Source: Scleropages formosus (Eukaryota > Chordata > Actinopteri > Osteoglossiformes > Osteoglossidae). From it: a DNA stretch of 64,000 bases. Shown here one piece after another: positions 12,398 through 24,244 of the stretch; position 1 is the stretch's first letter; the number at the start of each line of letters is the position of its first letter. The DNA lies in contig NC_041806.1 in assembly GCF_900964775.1 (NCBI RefSeq), positions 12,910,610-12,974,609 of the forward strand. Reading direction: 5' to 3'. The notes beneath the pieces are model-generated. The model was not told the origin of the DNA. It saw only the letters and a program-made list of their open reading frames with translations, and did not search any database. The translations under genes were made by a program, and so were the position numbers.

Positions 12398-12890
12398 AAA
12401 GGCAATAGTAGAGGGGGGTTATTACTGATTATTGCTTACGTTAAGAGAATTACTGCATTAGCTGGCATTCTAATCTTTATTTTACACAATACATTTTAAA
12501 AGTGGCTTCTCAAAGCTCCTTATAACACAGATCAAAGAAATATGGGGCTATACATCCAATGCAAGTTACAATAAATATGAGCAAGACATCAAAATCCATC
12601 TGTTATTAACAGCTTGTTCATTGCAGGGTCAGAATGGGGTGGAGCCTATCCTGGGAGGGTAAGGCATGTGAAGCAGGACAAGGAGTGCATGAGCTCGATG
12701 TGTGATCTAGCTTAGCACTGGTTCAGTTTCCTAAACCTGATAACTGAGAACATGTTTGGAGATGTTCCTGTGGTGGTCTAACTGCAGATGTAAACCGAGA
12801 CAGGCGTGAAGGCCAGCATGTGATCCAAGAGAAAGACGAGAGCGAGAGCAAAAGCAGGAGGGGCAGAGTAAGACAAGAGGACGCAGTACC

Positions 12891-12896
12891 TTTATT
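12891..12896 (-). terminator. il34: il34 polyadenylation signal
   Basis: TTTATT on the plus strand is AATAAA on the minus strand. It lies 580 bases beyond the il34 stop codon and is the nearest good signal, implying a 3' UTR of roughly 0.6 kb. Confidence 0.6.
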
Positions 12897-13475
12897 ATAA
12901 AAATCATCTGCCTACACAATAAATAGAAAAAACAAGTGAAAGCTGTACAAAAGAAAGGCTTGTGGCTACAGTATAAAAAATAATTTTATTCTGCCTCTTC
13001 ATTAATGGTTGTGGTCCAGACCCCACCATGGAAATAAACATGTTGAAACACACGAGGCCTTATATTGGACGGTAACCGACTCAACCAGCGAGTCATCCGG
13101 CAGAGCGGAGCGGCAGTTTACGGCCCTGCACCAGAAAGCAGCTCACCTCAGCATGCCTGTTCTAACAGCTTAACATCTTGGTGAAGCTCATGAGCTTGAC
13201 TAGTTTGGCTACAGGGCAGGGTGGATGAAACAACGGTATGCCCCATGACTGGGACTTGACATACAGCCTGCTGCTCCTTCAGGCTCTCCCACACACACTT
13301 TCACAGACCAAGGTGACTGAGGCAGAGCAATGTAGAGCGCCAAAGCCGTCTGGCAACCACACGTGGCTGCATAGAGACAACGCGTGGATGGACGGTGGCA
13401 GAGGGACATCTGCAGGTGGAGTGTTGGAGCCGCCAGCCTGGAGCTGAGTGTGGCAGCTAGGAAAGTGCACCACAC

Positions 13476-16400
13476 CTAGGCATCTTTGGTCTGCTGCTTC
13501 TTTCCCTTCCTCCAGTGCAGGATGCTGCAGTCTGGCAGAAATAAAAGACAAATATGCTGGTCAGTGGCCTCCTTCCTCTTGTCTGTACCCATGTTCTCTG
13601 TCATCACATCATCACTTTGTGTCTCTTCTCCAGCTATAAGAAAAAATTTTGCACATATTTATAGTGACACTAAGCAACATAGCAGCTATCAGATCTGTGC
13701 GTAATCCAAAGAATGTAACCCACTAGGGCAGCATGTGGTGCGGTAGTTAAAGCCTTTGCCTCTGGATTCAGGGTTGCATATTTGAATCCCACCTCCGATT
13801 GTAGTGCCCTTGATCAGGGAACTTACTGTGAAGGGAAATAGTAAAAATTACCCTCCTGTATAAATGGGTAAATCAGTGTAAATAGCTTAACACTGTAAGT
13901 AGCTTTGGAGAAGTGTCATATAAATAAATACATGTAATAACTACAACAGGCTGTAAGTGTGTCTTACACAGCAGACACTGGATGTCACAGTTTCCCAGAC
14001 TGCAAACAAAACAGCTGTGGGAAATGCACTCAGCCCTCAGTTAAAAGGACTGTGAACAATGCAAAACCGTTACAGCAGCTTAAGATTCTTACAATGGGTT
14101 TATTACATTTACTCATTTAGCTGATGCTTTTCTCCAAAGCGACTTACAGTGTTAAGCTACCTACAATTATTTATCTCCTATACAGCTGAGTAAAGTTACT
14201 GGAGCAATTCAGAGTAAGTAACTTGCTCAAGGTTGCTACAGGTGAAAGTTGAACCTGTGACCTTTGGGTCCAAAGGCAGCACTTCTAACAGCTATGCTAT
14301 AAGCAGTCTGTATTATTATTATTCCGTACAACAGTTTTTGCCCGTAGGACCTCCACAATGAGAATTCTGTACAGTGGTACATTCACCAGTTCAGCTGCTG
14401 TTATTCTGGAGTGAAGCAAAATGGCCTTATGGTTTTCCTGTAGAGTTCTGTAGGAAGTTCTAGTCCAAGATATGTTCTACTGTAATGGTAGTAATTAGCA
14501 GCATGTTTAAAGAGGGTTGTATCACAGACTCTTGGAACATGGCCTCAATTAGTCTAATTTTTGAATGTTCCTTCATTGAACATATTAGTTTGCTGAATGT
14601 GTATTTTAAAATTGTAACACTGGCACATAAACTAGAGATCTCCCAAAATCAATAGATCAGACTGGGTTTTTAAAATCTGGGTTTGCCTCTCATTACAGAA
14701 ATTGTGTTTTAAGTTTTATAAACTTTGTTAAGAAGCAGGAGTCTGCCTTGGTTGGTATTTCTCTTGGTACAGAAAAAATATTTGATAGAATAAAATAGTT
14801 TGTGTTCAGTAAGAAAATTGTAAAAGATAACTTAATTGGCCTAATAAGCTTGCAAGCCTGTTCTTTCTCCATATTTATTCATGCTTGTGACTGAAACTTT
14901 GGCAGAAGCTCTTGGGAGCATGTATAAGGGTAGTAGAAGAGAATAACTGTTTCTGTGTATGATGATGATGTACTCTTGGACCTGAGTAACCCTGGCACAC
15001 CTGTCCCAGCAGTTCTAAAGGTGATATCCTGTTATAGTAAATTTTCATGATATAAAGTTAATCTCTTTAAAACTCTGACAATCAAACTTAATACTCCTCC
15101 GGATTCTACATGGTATTTTCCCTTTAAACTGGCAAACTCCAGAAACCTGGTTTCTGAGAATTTTTGCCAATTCATTCATCTGATGTTTTTCTCCAAAATC
15201 ATGTATGACTCAAAGTAAACAAAAGTGCATTGACAGCAGAGACAGACACAGATACTATGACTACTAAATTACAGTGTGTCCAAAAGCAGCACACATTACT
15301 CCTGTAGTTGTATTTAGAAGTGCCACAGTGTACTGTTTTTTTAAAACACCACAATTGTAAAGGTTAAAGAGGGTCCCATTTAATGGAATAATGTCATTAG
15401 GATATGAATATTTTTTAAAATACACACACACACACATTTTCAGAACCGCTTCTCCCATACAGGGTCGCGGGGAACCGGAGCCTACCCGGCAACACAGGGC
15501 GTAAGGCCGGAGGGGGAGGGGACACACCCAGGACGGGACGCCAGTCCGTCGCAAGGCACCCCAAGCGGGACTCGAACCCCAGACCCACCGGAGAGCAAGA
15601 CTGTGGGCCAACCCACTGCGCCACCGCACCCCCTGCACTAAAATACATAACTTGAATTTGGCATTCATTTGTAACAATGTGAAAGTCACAGAATCAAACT
15701 CTGGAAGTTTTCCCAACCGAAAGACATAGATGGGCTGAGCAAACTGAGCACATGATTAGTTAGTCTCCGTGTACCAAGTTAGGCTGGATTCTTTATGAGT
15801 TGGCATGGAGCCGTTTTCATGTAACCTAAGATTAGGGGTCTTGTGTTTATTGTGAAAGTTCAATAAAATTTCATCTCTCCTTGAAAAATGTGTGGTATTT
15901 GCCTGTTTTAGCATGGAATTGGCAGGAGACATCTGGCAATACCAGCTAGGCTGTCACTGGTCATTTTGCCTTTAAACCCAGATCTGTCTAATGGGCTGGT
16001 GGACATCTGCAGTAAGTATATGACCTCTGAAAATACTTTCAAACATTTTAAACAATGAGTTACCTTAAGAGTTAAAACAGCTCCAGGCTATCATCTCTGC
16101 ATATTCACTGTTTTAAGTATTGAGATCTGTTCTTACAAGGCACTGAGGGAGACATGGGAACATGACCTTGACCTGTCTTTTAAGGATGAATGGTCATCAA
16201 TTATATGCCAAAGTGTTTGCTCCCACATCTCCTTATGATCTTCCAGCTCACTGACAACATGTAGCTCACTGCAGTGTGTCTCCACAGGATGTTCTTAGGG
16301 ACATCTCAGCTGTGCTTCAAATTTAAGGCCTTCTGGGACTGTAATGGAGCCACTCTCATTCAACTGTGTTGCCCTCTGCATTCCTACTGAGCCACACCAA

Positions 16401-16612
16401 ACTCAAAGTCGTGGAGCTCTGATGGATCACTCTTAAATAACTTGGCAAGTTGTTGGACTCAGTATGGTGTCTAATGTTATTTCACTAGAAAAAATATTTG
16501 CAAGCCTATTCTACTCCCATCCCGGGTGTGCCCCCCCCCAGCCTTGCACCCTGTGTTGCCAGGTTAGGCTCCGGCTCGCCACGACCCCACTCAGGACAAG
16601 CGACTTCAGACA

Positions 16613-16680
<68 letters not shown>

Positions 16681-18903
16681 TAATTCTACTGAACTATGGA
16701 AGACTCAAACCTTTCTGACACTTCTCATATGGTGCTTCTTGATCACCCTGTTGAACAATGAAATTTTCTCCCTGTGTCCTCTTCAATCTTTGCGTCAGTC
16801 TCCAGTAAGTGCAGTGTTGGTCCTCAGTGTATTATTTCTGTTCTCTGTCCCTCAAGGTCCAGTACAACGAGCTGATGGGAAGTGTCATTCGCACCACTCA
16901 TCAGTAGGGAGAGCTTCTACTCCAAGCACCACAGCTACATGCACATGCTCAGGCCTAGTCCACCCACACACGTGGGTTAGGAATGTGCTGGAACCAGGCC
17001 CCTGTGGGCATCAGTTACAACACAAAGACACCACAGAGCTCTGTGTCACGATGGGCCTCTTTGTACCACATTACATTTTTCCACCGATTCATCATCTCTC
17101 CCATTTTTCCATGTTAACACACATTTCAGACATCCACCTCACGATCAGAATTCCAGGTCGTATTTCCAGATTGTTCCGGAAGATTACAGAGGGAGAGCTG
17201 GTAGTAAAAATAGAGTGTGACTGGAATGTGGGTGGAGTTTGGCAGGAGTGTGTGAGGAGTGTGTGTGGAATGTGTATGGAGTATACTGAGTGTGCAGTGT
17301 ATTGAGTGTATGTGGAGTGTAGTGTGTGTGACTCACAGTGTTCCTTGCTGTCACTGTTGCTGCTTGGAAAGCAGTCACTGAAGAGGCAGTGCATGGTCCT
17401 GTAGCAGTTGTCCACCAGGGCCTTTGGGGACATCAGCTTCCACACGGCACTGTTGGGGTCCCTCAGCTGGGCCCAGATCTGCTCTATCTGCTCAAGGGGA
17501 TCTCGCTGTATGCACACACACACACAGGTACAAGAAACAGATGAAAATTCCTCAAACTCCTGAAATGGAAAAATGCCACAAAGCCACCTGAGAAACTAGT
17601 GGAACCCTCACCTCCTCCTCCTCATGTTCCCCATTCTGCGGCTGCTGGAAGACTTGCTGCACCATGCGCAGAAGATCCTGGAGGCTGGAAACGTAATGCC
17701 GTGACGGGTGTCTCTCTGGCAATATCTGCAGAACCTTTTTGAGAACCTCTTGGTTGATAAGCAACCACAGCTCCTGCAAGTCCCCGATCTCCAGGTCTGG
17801 CACCATACTCATCTGGAGTGAGAGCAACGAGAGCTAGTCACATGGGTCCAAGGGGAGGGAAGAGCTGAGTGAATAACTGAATAAAGGAGTGTGACAGTCA
17901 GCGAATGACTGAGGTACCCACCAGCTTGCTGATATTGCGTAGTCTGAAGACCTCCTGTGGCCTAACTTGGACCGTGTAGTTCAGGGGGAAGTTGTGCTTC
18001 TGTAAAGTACATAGGACCAGGTTAGCCTGCAGGTTGCAGTCAAACCCAACACCACCATACAGACACCCCCTCACCATGAACTGCCGGCGGTCTCCAGAGT
18101 GCAGCCTGGCCTTCAGTGTGTTGAGCGACTTGCAGAGCTCTGGCAGTGTGGCACTTCCCGCAATGGGCAGCACCCAGATTAGCACTGCAGGGGGCAGCAC
18201 ACATGTAGTTAAAGCTCTCTGTTTCTGTGCATTTGAGCCTTGGGAGGTATTTCCAGGCAACACACAGACTCCACGCTCCTGGTTTTGTAAACACCACGTC
18301 CAAAAAGGATGAACGATGACCCTGCTGGGGTGACTGCAGGGGGGGCCTTCAGAGCAATGACCCCTTGTGGGGAGGCTACAGTGAGGAACTGGCCCCAAAC
18401 TGCATGTCTGCAAAGCATGGCCTTTCACTCAGAGCCCAGCACATTCCAGAGTGAGGGCCACACAGCGCAGCCTCCCCCCAAAACCACACTACAACCACAA
18501 TAGGTCACATGCATTTTTTTCTGTTTTTGCACTTCAATGTCATTTAATACCATTATAATTGAAAGAAAAAAATATAAATTAAGTAATTTAATACTGGAGT
18601 AATCCTAGAAAATATTACAATCTTTCTCTGTGTTGTTTCATTTCTGAATGGTGTAGGACACAGTATCAGGTGGTGGTAAAGGAAATTTAATTTTGTATTG
18701 TCCTAGGGGGGTTTGGTCCTACACTTAGTCTTAGCACGCACACACACGCTGAGCAAGACACACAGGAAGGTAAGTGAACATGAAAAAAATCCAGGGAGAC
18801 ACACGCACAAACACACACACACAGAGTCAGAGGTGCAGTCACACATTCCCCACAGGGACTTACCCAGCAGTAGCATCAGAAGCCAGCTCAATGGACGGGC
18901 CAT
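13476..18903 (-). CDS. il34: Interleukin-34 (six coding exons, 217 aa)
   Basis: IL-34 is a secreted homodimeric ligand of CSF1R that drives macrophage, microglia and osteoclast development. Coding exons on the minus strand are 18903-18864, 18184-18075, 17999-17922, 17812-17612, 17505-17337 and 13531-13476; all introns are GT-AG and phases agree, giving 654 nt. The start MARPLSWLLMLLL is a signal peptide. Family blocks are CKSLNTLKARL, FPLNYTVQV, VFRLRNISKL, then the helical segment ELWLLINQEVLKKVLQ and SPKALVDNCYRTM, which matches the human KALLDNC block. N-glycosylation sequons are NYT and NIS. The last exon, YCSILHWRKGKKQ, ends in a stop after a 3.8 kb intron. No transmembrane segment other than the signal peptide is seen. 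Divergence from mammals is high, as is typical of this cytokine, but exon layout and cysteines fit well. siah1 lies downstream in convergent orientation. Confidence 0.93.
13735..13940 (+). repeat. AT-rich tRNA-derived SINE-like copy in il34 intron 5
   Basis: The head GTGGTGCGGTAGTTAAAGCC and a TTTGAATCCCACCTCC box are followed by ATAAATGGGTAAATCAGTGT and the tail CTTTGGAGAAGTGTCATATA. It is one of the clearest members of the family that also lies at 6887, 37565 and 49700. Confidence 0.75.
14100..14305 (-). repeat. AT-rich SINE-like copy, inverted, in il34 intron 5
   Basis: It starts with the inverted tail ATTTACTCATTTAGCTGATG, then TTCTCCAAAGCGACTTACAG, and reaches an inverted B-box-like stretch (GTTGAACCTGTGACC). 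It is the same family as 13735-13940 in opposite orientation, only 160 bases away. Confidence 0.75.
15425..15639 (-). mobile_element. GC-rich tRNA-derived SINE, copy 2
   Basis: A full-length minus-strand copy in il34 intron 5, running from the AC-rich tail at the left to the GCGGTGGCGCAGTGGG head at the right. The target-site duplication AAAATACA is at 15417-15424 and 15640-15647. Confidence 0.9.
16516..16682 (+). mobile_element. GC-rich SINE, copy 3, 5'-truncated with long TG tail
   Basis: It begins inside the body (GGGTGTGCCCCCC) and lacks the tRNA head. It ends in a TG run of about 66 bases at 16613-16679. The duplication ATTCTACT is at 16508-16515 and 16683-16690. Confidence 0.8.
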
Positions 18904-19099
18904 GCTGCTTGCTCTGACACACCGCAGAATGTTCCGGAAGTCAGACCACAGTTCAGGCCCTGATCAATGAAAATAAAAATATTGCTGATGTATGGTACCA
19001 TATGTTTACTAGGATCAAAAATGACAGTGTAGCTTTTAACTGACAGATTGCTGGTAGTCAGGGTCGTGCAGCCCGGCCCCAGTCCCAGCATTCCTCAGG

Positions 19100-20445
19100 A
19101 CTCGCCACTTTTGAGATTCAGCTTCCACAGATCCTCCTTTTCACTCTGACATTCATTATTCTATTTTCACAGCCAGTTGAGAAAACCCACAATTTTTAAG
19201 AACTTAGAAAACCTGAACAGAAACACATTTGAAGTGGCAGTGAAGCGCAGCTGTGAGTGTTTTGCTGCAGTTTGCTTTACTTTGGGGTCCAGCAGCTAGT
19301 CGAACCTTGGCAGCTGTACCTTTGTAGATAGTTACTGTGGTCCTACTTTGGTTGAATGAAGCACTAAAGACCAATTCATTTTGCTCACTGCTGGAACAAT
19401 TTCAGGACAAATTCCTTCAAAAGGCTATCTGGATATTCTCAGCCTGGTGACATCATGGTCATCATCATCATCATGACTGTCATCAGCAGGCCTTCATCCC
19501 CCACAGTGACTCACCACTCAAGGAGTCTTGTGACCACTCCCTTGTGTGACAGTGGATTCTGAAGAGCTGCTCCTCCTGCATCGCAATCACAAACACACAG
19601 GAAATACATCAGAGGTGTGATGCAGCAGCACAGTGCGTTGCTCATCTGCTAGGCACTGTCACCAGAACGATATAAAGTCAAGCTCTGTGAGTCTTTGCTG
19701 TTGTTAAGGCTCAGCAAAGGTCAGTAGATGTGTCCAGCTCAGTTTGTGTGAGTGCCACGTCTCCTGACCTTCTGGCCCTTTCTGCAGACTCATGTCTTCA
19801 GCATCACCTGGAACGGTGTGAACACATCCTACCCATGTGTCACTCTATTCATAACCCTCCAAATACCTAGTATCTAATATCTACTCTAGTACAATAGTTA
19901 ATTGTGTGTCAGAGCTGCAACACAGTATGTCACCCTGGACCCTCATCACTTTCTTGACTTTATCATAAAATGTTTGCACTGATTTACTTGTACAGCAAGA
20001 TAATTTTTACTACATCACTGCAAGGTAAATGTCTTGATCAAGGTTACTGCAGCGGGAGGGAAATTCAAATTGTGGACTTTCATACTGCAAGGCAAATCCT
20101 CTAACTACTGTGCCTCCTACTGGCCATCATTGTGCTGTGTGTCCTTGTCAACGTTCCTCATGCTGTTGCGCTCGCCTACCACACAGCCAAATGCATAATG
20201 ACACCGATGCAGAAAGATTCAATGGTTCACAGCTGGTCTGCACCACTGGAACACCTGGGAATGTCGGCCCAATGACATATGCCAGGACACAATGTATGTA
20301 GTATGCTGCATGAAGTTGGCTCCTGGAGCGGCTCCACACTCTTGTGCAACGCACTACTCCGTCTCCCGCTTATAACATCACTGGAAACTTTCCTGCTGCT
20401 CTCGGCTATCGCTCTATCCTCACTTGCGCACATTTCTGTACTTCA
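19100..20445. other. Upstream region / 5' intron of il34, no gene seen
   Basis: It lies between the il34 signal-peptide exon and the CpG promoter. It contains a degraded inverted AT-rich repeat at about 19985-20120 and no supported exon. Confidence 0.5.
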
Positions 20446-20460
20446 TATTTCTTGAAAGCC

Positions 20461-20670
20461 TGGAGGTGCAGTGGTGCAGTGGGTTGGACCGGGTCCTGCT
20501 CTCCAGTGGGTCTGGGGTTCAAGTCCCGCTTGGGGTGCCTTGCGACAGACTGGCGTCCTGTCCTGGGTGTGTCCCCTCCCCCTCCAGCCTTACGCCCTGC
20601 GTTGCCGGGTTAGGCTCCGGCTCCCCGCGACCCCGACTGGGACAAGCGGTTCAGACACCGTGTGTGTGTG
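20461..20670 (+). mobile_element. GC-rich tRNA-derived SINE, copy 4
   Basis: A full-length plus-strand copy from GGAGGTGCAGTGG to the TG tail. TATTTCTT occurs just upstream (20446-20453) and directly after the tail (20671-20678), a partly eroded target-site duplication. It sits against the CpG-rich region on its right. Confidence 0.85.
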
Positions 20671-20679
20671 TATTTCTTC

Positions 20680-21132
20680 CGAACGTTCAGTGCAGTCGCG
20701 TTGTGTGTGGTGCGCAGCGGCCGCGATGTCCGCTCTAGTCTATACGCACCTGGACCGCACGGTCACGGCGCCGCGCATCGCGAACGGAACATATGGACAC
20801 GGATCCCAAACGCAACCATGATTAAGTCGGGAAAATTAAGCACCTACCGCCACAGAACCTCCGATGAAGACCTCCGAGGGCCGAGGCGCTACCCGAACGC
20901 GCTTGTGCCGTCTCGCTCCCTGGACTCGCGCTCTCGGCCGCCTGCGGACACCCCACTGACCCCGATCCGCCTCCTGTCCCCTAATATCTGCGGAAAGCTG
21001 GGAATTCCCAGGGACCTCCTCTTCTTCCTCTACTCCTCCTGTCCTTCTTCTCCTTCTCGTCGCGGCTCGTTTCTTACCTGCTGTTTGTAAGCAACCCGTT
21101 CGTCCGCGCGGCTGCTTAAGTTTCACTTTCGC
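20680..21132 (-). promoter_or_regulatory. il34: CpG-rich promoter and 5' exon, probably il34, with ISRE
   Basis: CpG-dense sequence contrasts with its surroundings. A strong minus-strand donor CAGCAG|GTAAGAAAC ends an exon at 21078. The plus-strand sequence AGTTTCACTTTCGC at 21119-21132 is a perfect interferon-stimulated response element, placed about 40 bases upstream of that donor on the minus strand. il34 is the first minus-strand gene downstream, its signal-peptide exon lying 2.2 kb away, so I assign this as its promoter. The transcription start and the link to il34 are inferred. Open frames on both strands here are GC artefacts. Confidence 0.5.
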
Positions 21133-21214
21133 GTTCGGCGGCTTTCATCACAGTGATCCTCTCTCAGAGCCGTCTGAGTCTCTCTATGAGTCGCTGTTTT
21201 AGTCCCCATGTGAG

Positions 21215-21590
21215 TATTTATATTTACTCACGTAGCAGACACCCTTCTCCAAAGCAAATTCCAACAAACACTGTAGTATCAGCCCAATTTTTCACTCAAG
21301 GTGATTTACCGTACTAGATATACTACAGTACAGTACACTTGGAGTGAGTTACTCATACACTAGTGAAACTCTCTCACACGCTACAATTTAGAGCATTAGT
21401 TCACTTGAAATACACATCTTTGGACTGTGGAAGGAAACCAGAGCACCAAGATTAAACCCACGCAAACACTAGGAGAACATACAAAACTCCACAGAGATGG
21501 AGTGGGGATCGAACCCATGGCCTCTTGTTCTGCCCAGGTGCTGTGAGACTCCAGCAGTACTCGCTGTGCTATACAGTGCTGCCAAGCCTA
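21215..21590 (-). repeat. Teleost interspersed repeat, degraded
   Basis: It has the inverted tail (TTTACTCACGTAGCAGACAC), TTTGGACTGTGGAAGGAAAC, AGGAGAACATACAAAACTCC and a GGATCGAACCC box. The block order matches 2426-2770. Confidence 0.6.
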
Positions 21591-22959
21591 TCTCTCATAT
21601 TAGCCTCTAGTTCAATCTCTCTTTTGAGTCTCTCAGCAGTTCCCTTTGGGGAGATGAAACCCAGAGACCCTCCTTGCAGACACCGGCAACTAAAGTCTTA
21701 GTGCTCCCAAATGCACCGTAGCTCTGTCAGCAGGGCTTTTCATGGTCTCTCTGTGTTGAATGACTGAGAGTTTGCTGTAGCATATCTAAAGCTCTGATCC
21801 GTGTAAAAAGAATCTAACTAAATCACCTTGGATAAAGGAGTCACTTGAATAGTTCATAAGAACTGTTCATCACAGTACAGTTATTATTTGTCTGCTAAAT
21901 TAACACATGTAATTATATGTAAATATTATGTACGATTCATCGTACAATTCATCCACAATCAACCTGCAGTCATGGGTCAGCCTTGACCACATCACAGGGG
22001 CTTTGTTTAAGGTCTGCTCCTTGTTTGCACCGCTATGCTCTAGGGGACGCTCACAGTGTCACTGCTCCTTGCCCCTCCATTGTGACATGCAGTGAGAGAC
22101 CGCAACAATGTGTCACCGTTAGCAACACGGCAGCCCACAGAGCCGCATCAGCCCGGCACTCTGCGGTGGCGAGTCAGGAACCCCTGAGATGGCCCCGGAC
22201 TAAACCGCCGCCGCGGTCTCATCATAGCACCCCTCCCTCCCCTGTGGCTCTCACGTACTTGCATGTTGAGGGGTAGCAGGCAGCTGAGCCACAGATACCC
22301 CTCAGAGCAGCATGATGGCGTGTCCTTCCTGCTGTTGTGGCTCTGCAGAGGACAGGAATGCCATAAGGACAAATGTGGGGTTGGGGGCGGCTGACTGGGG
22401 AGTTTTTTGACTACGGTGAAGTCACTGTGACAGTAAACACAGTGGGACAGAATGTCCGAGGGCCCTTCCAGTTGAGCAAGATAAATGTCAACAAAGGAGA
22501 CATTCCTTCTGTCCATGGCAGCTCAGTCCCTGCTGACCAATTCCAGACTGACAAGTCTTCAACATATAAACTGTTTTTCCATTCACACTGTGGTGAAACA
22601 CACCCAAAGCACAGTGCTGCTATGGAGGACCGGCGAGTGTCCTGAAGGGAGATTCCAGTCGCCGTGCAGAAACCAGCAATGGTAAAAGAAGGCCAACATC
22701 AGGCTGGAAATCCCGGCAAGGAGGGCAGCAAGATAACGGTGCTGTGCACACACTGCCCACAGTTACACCCCCCTTCTGAAGTCACTTCCTTAGCCATGTC
22801 TCCACTTATGGTCTACAGTGTTGGCCAAAAGCCACTTTGCACGTCATCTGCAGCTGTTCAGATGTTGTTCGTCTCCTCCTTCCTCTCGTTGGTTCTGCCT
22901 TGTTTCCATCTGCTCTCTGTTTATTCTTACCGGCCTCTTTAAGCACATCCTTTGAGTGA
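21591..22959. other. Intergenic, no supported gene
   Basis: Unique-looking sequence. A minus-strand stretch near 22265-22345 is bounded by an acceptor-like and a donor-like site (ATGCAA|GTACGT) but its short peptide is not recognisable. Confidence 0.45.
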
Positions 22960-23415
22960 AGTCTTCATATGGTCCTGCAGTGCTCACCTCTGGTCTCCTG
23001 TATGCCTCTGCAGTGTGCTCTCCACTTGAGTTGCAGTGTCCAGTGTTCCACTGTCCAGTACATCACTGTGGTCCAGTCTCAAGCTGAGGTCCAGTGTCTT
23101 GTTAACTCTCTCCAGGAGAGGTCAAGTATCTCATTATACTCACAGTCCAGTTTTTACATGTGGTTTGGAGTTCTGTATAGTGTTCAGTGTGTCACTATGA
23201 TCAAGTATCCTGCAGATGTGCAGTGCCCAGTATGCTATACCTCTTCTGTCCAGTTTCCTGCTGAGGTCCACCATCATGTACACTGTCTACTATATAAGTC
23301 CAGTCTCCAGATGAGGTTCAGTGTATTGTTGTGGCCCATTTTCCAGCTCAGTTCCAGTGTGTTTTTATTCTGTCCAGTATATCATTACGGTCCAGTTTTG
23401 GTTAGTAGTTACTGC
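22960..23415 (+). repeat. Degenerate GTCCAGT-rich minisatellite
   Basis: Units of roughly 45-55 bases centre on GGTCCAGT...GCTGAGGTCCAGTGT and ...CAGTATATCACT. At least eight diverged units can be followed by the recurring words TCCAGT and TCACTRTGRTC. Confidence 0.55.
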
Positions 23416-24244
23416 TTGGACATCAGTCCACTTAGCATAAGATCCTCACAGCTGGTTAAAAGTTCAAATGATTCCAGTTCTCTGCTATCAAGGCCGTGCA
23501 GCTCACTTCCTAATTTTTTTCTGTGTTTAGACTAGAGCATTTAAGAATGGACCCCCTGCCACTTGCATCCCAGACCTGAACCCCTGACCAATCACTGCCA
23601 TATCACTGCAAAAACATGTCATGTTTGGAACCCATGTGTGAGGTGGCCAAGACCAGTGAGATGTCATGACGCCCCCACGAGTTGTGTCACGGTGCAGGCA
23701 GGACCAGACCTGCTCAGCCAGCAGTGACCTCACAGGCGCCCACTGCCACTTCACTGCCATTGTCCCGCAGAGGGGAATTCTTCAGGGGTCAGCTTCCTGT
23801 GGCTTCAGGAGCCCGACCTGCTGCTCTGTGTTTCAACTGCTGTTCATCCTCCACCTCCAGCTGACGACTCTCCCACAGCATTGCGGTTAAGGAACAGGAA
23901 AGAAAGTTTTAGGCTTAAATCTGTAGTGGGATACAGCTCCTGTACCTTGGTTGGAAATGCTTTTCCCATTAAATGGCTTTTGCAGCTGTGCAGAATATAA
24001 ATGTCTTTGTACAGCTGTGTATAAACATGTTTGATATGAAATTAAACCCATTATCCAGACCCAGTTTCACTGGCAAAACGAGTGTTTCCTAAACACCATG
24101 AAGCCCCATGGGAGAGTCCTGAGGATGAGCTCTGACAGTTACCAGGAATTTATTGTATCAACAAGAGTATTGACACACACACCCTCATGCACAGAGATAC
24201 TCTTGAGAATTTGAGCAAAACCTGTCCTACCAGCAAAGAAATGT

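Noticed and set aside
16613-16679. CVCVCV-type frames over TG/AC runs here and at 27286, 28448, 30417 and 63836
   Set aside because: Microsatellite translation, not genes.
16857-16907. Short plus-strand segment VQYNELMGSVIRTTHQ with an acceptor-like CTCAAG before it
   Set aside because: It is isolated inside il34 intron 5 on the opposite strand, with no partner exon.
17092-17336. Read-through C-terminus of il34 past the exon 5 donor
   Set aside because: The tail is built from TG/CA-rich intron sequence, while the exon at 13531-13476 gives a family-like end in correct phase.
22148-22516. Possible exon on the minus strand between splice-like sites
   Set aside because: The peptide is unknown, sites are weakly supported and no neighbouring exon joins it.
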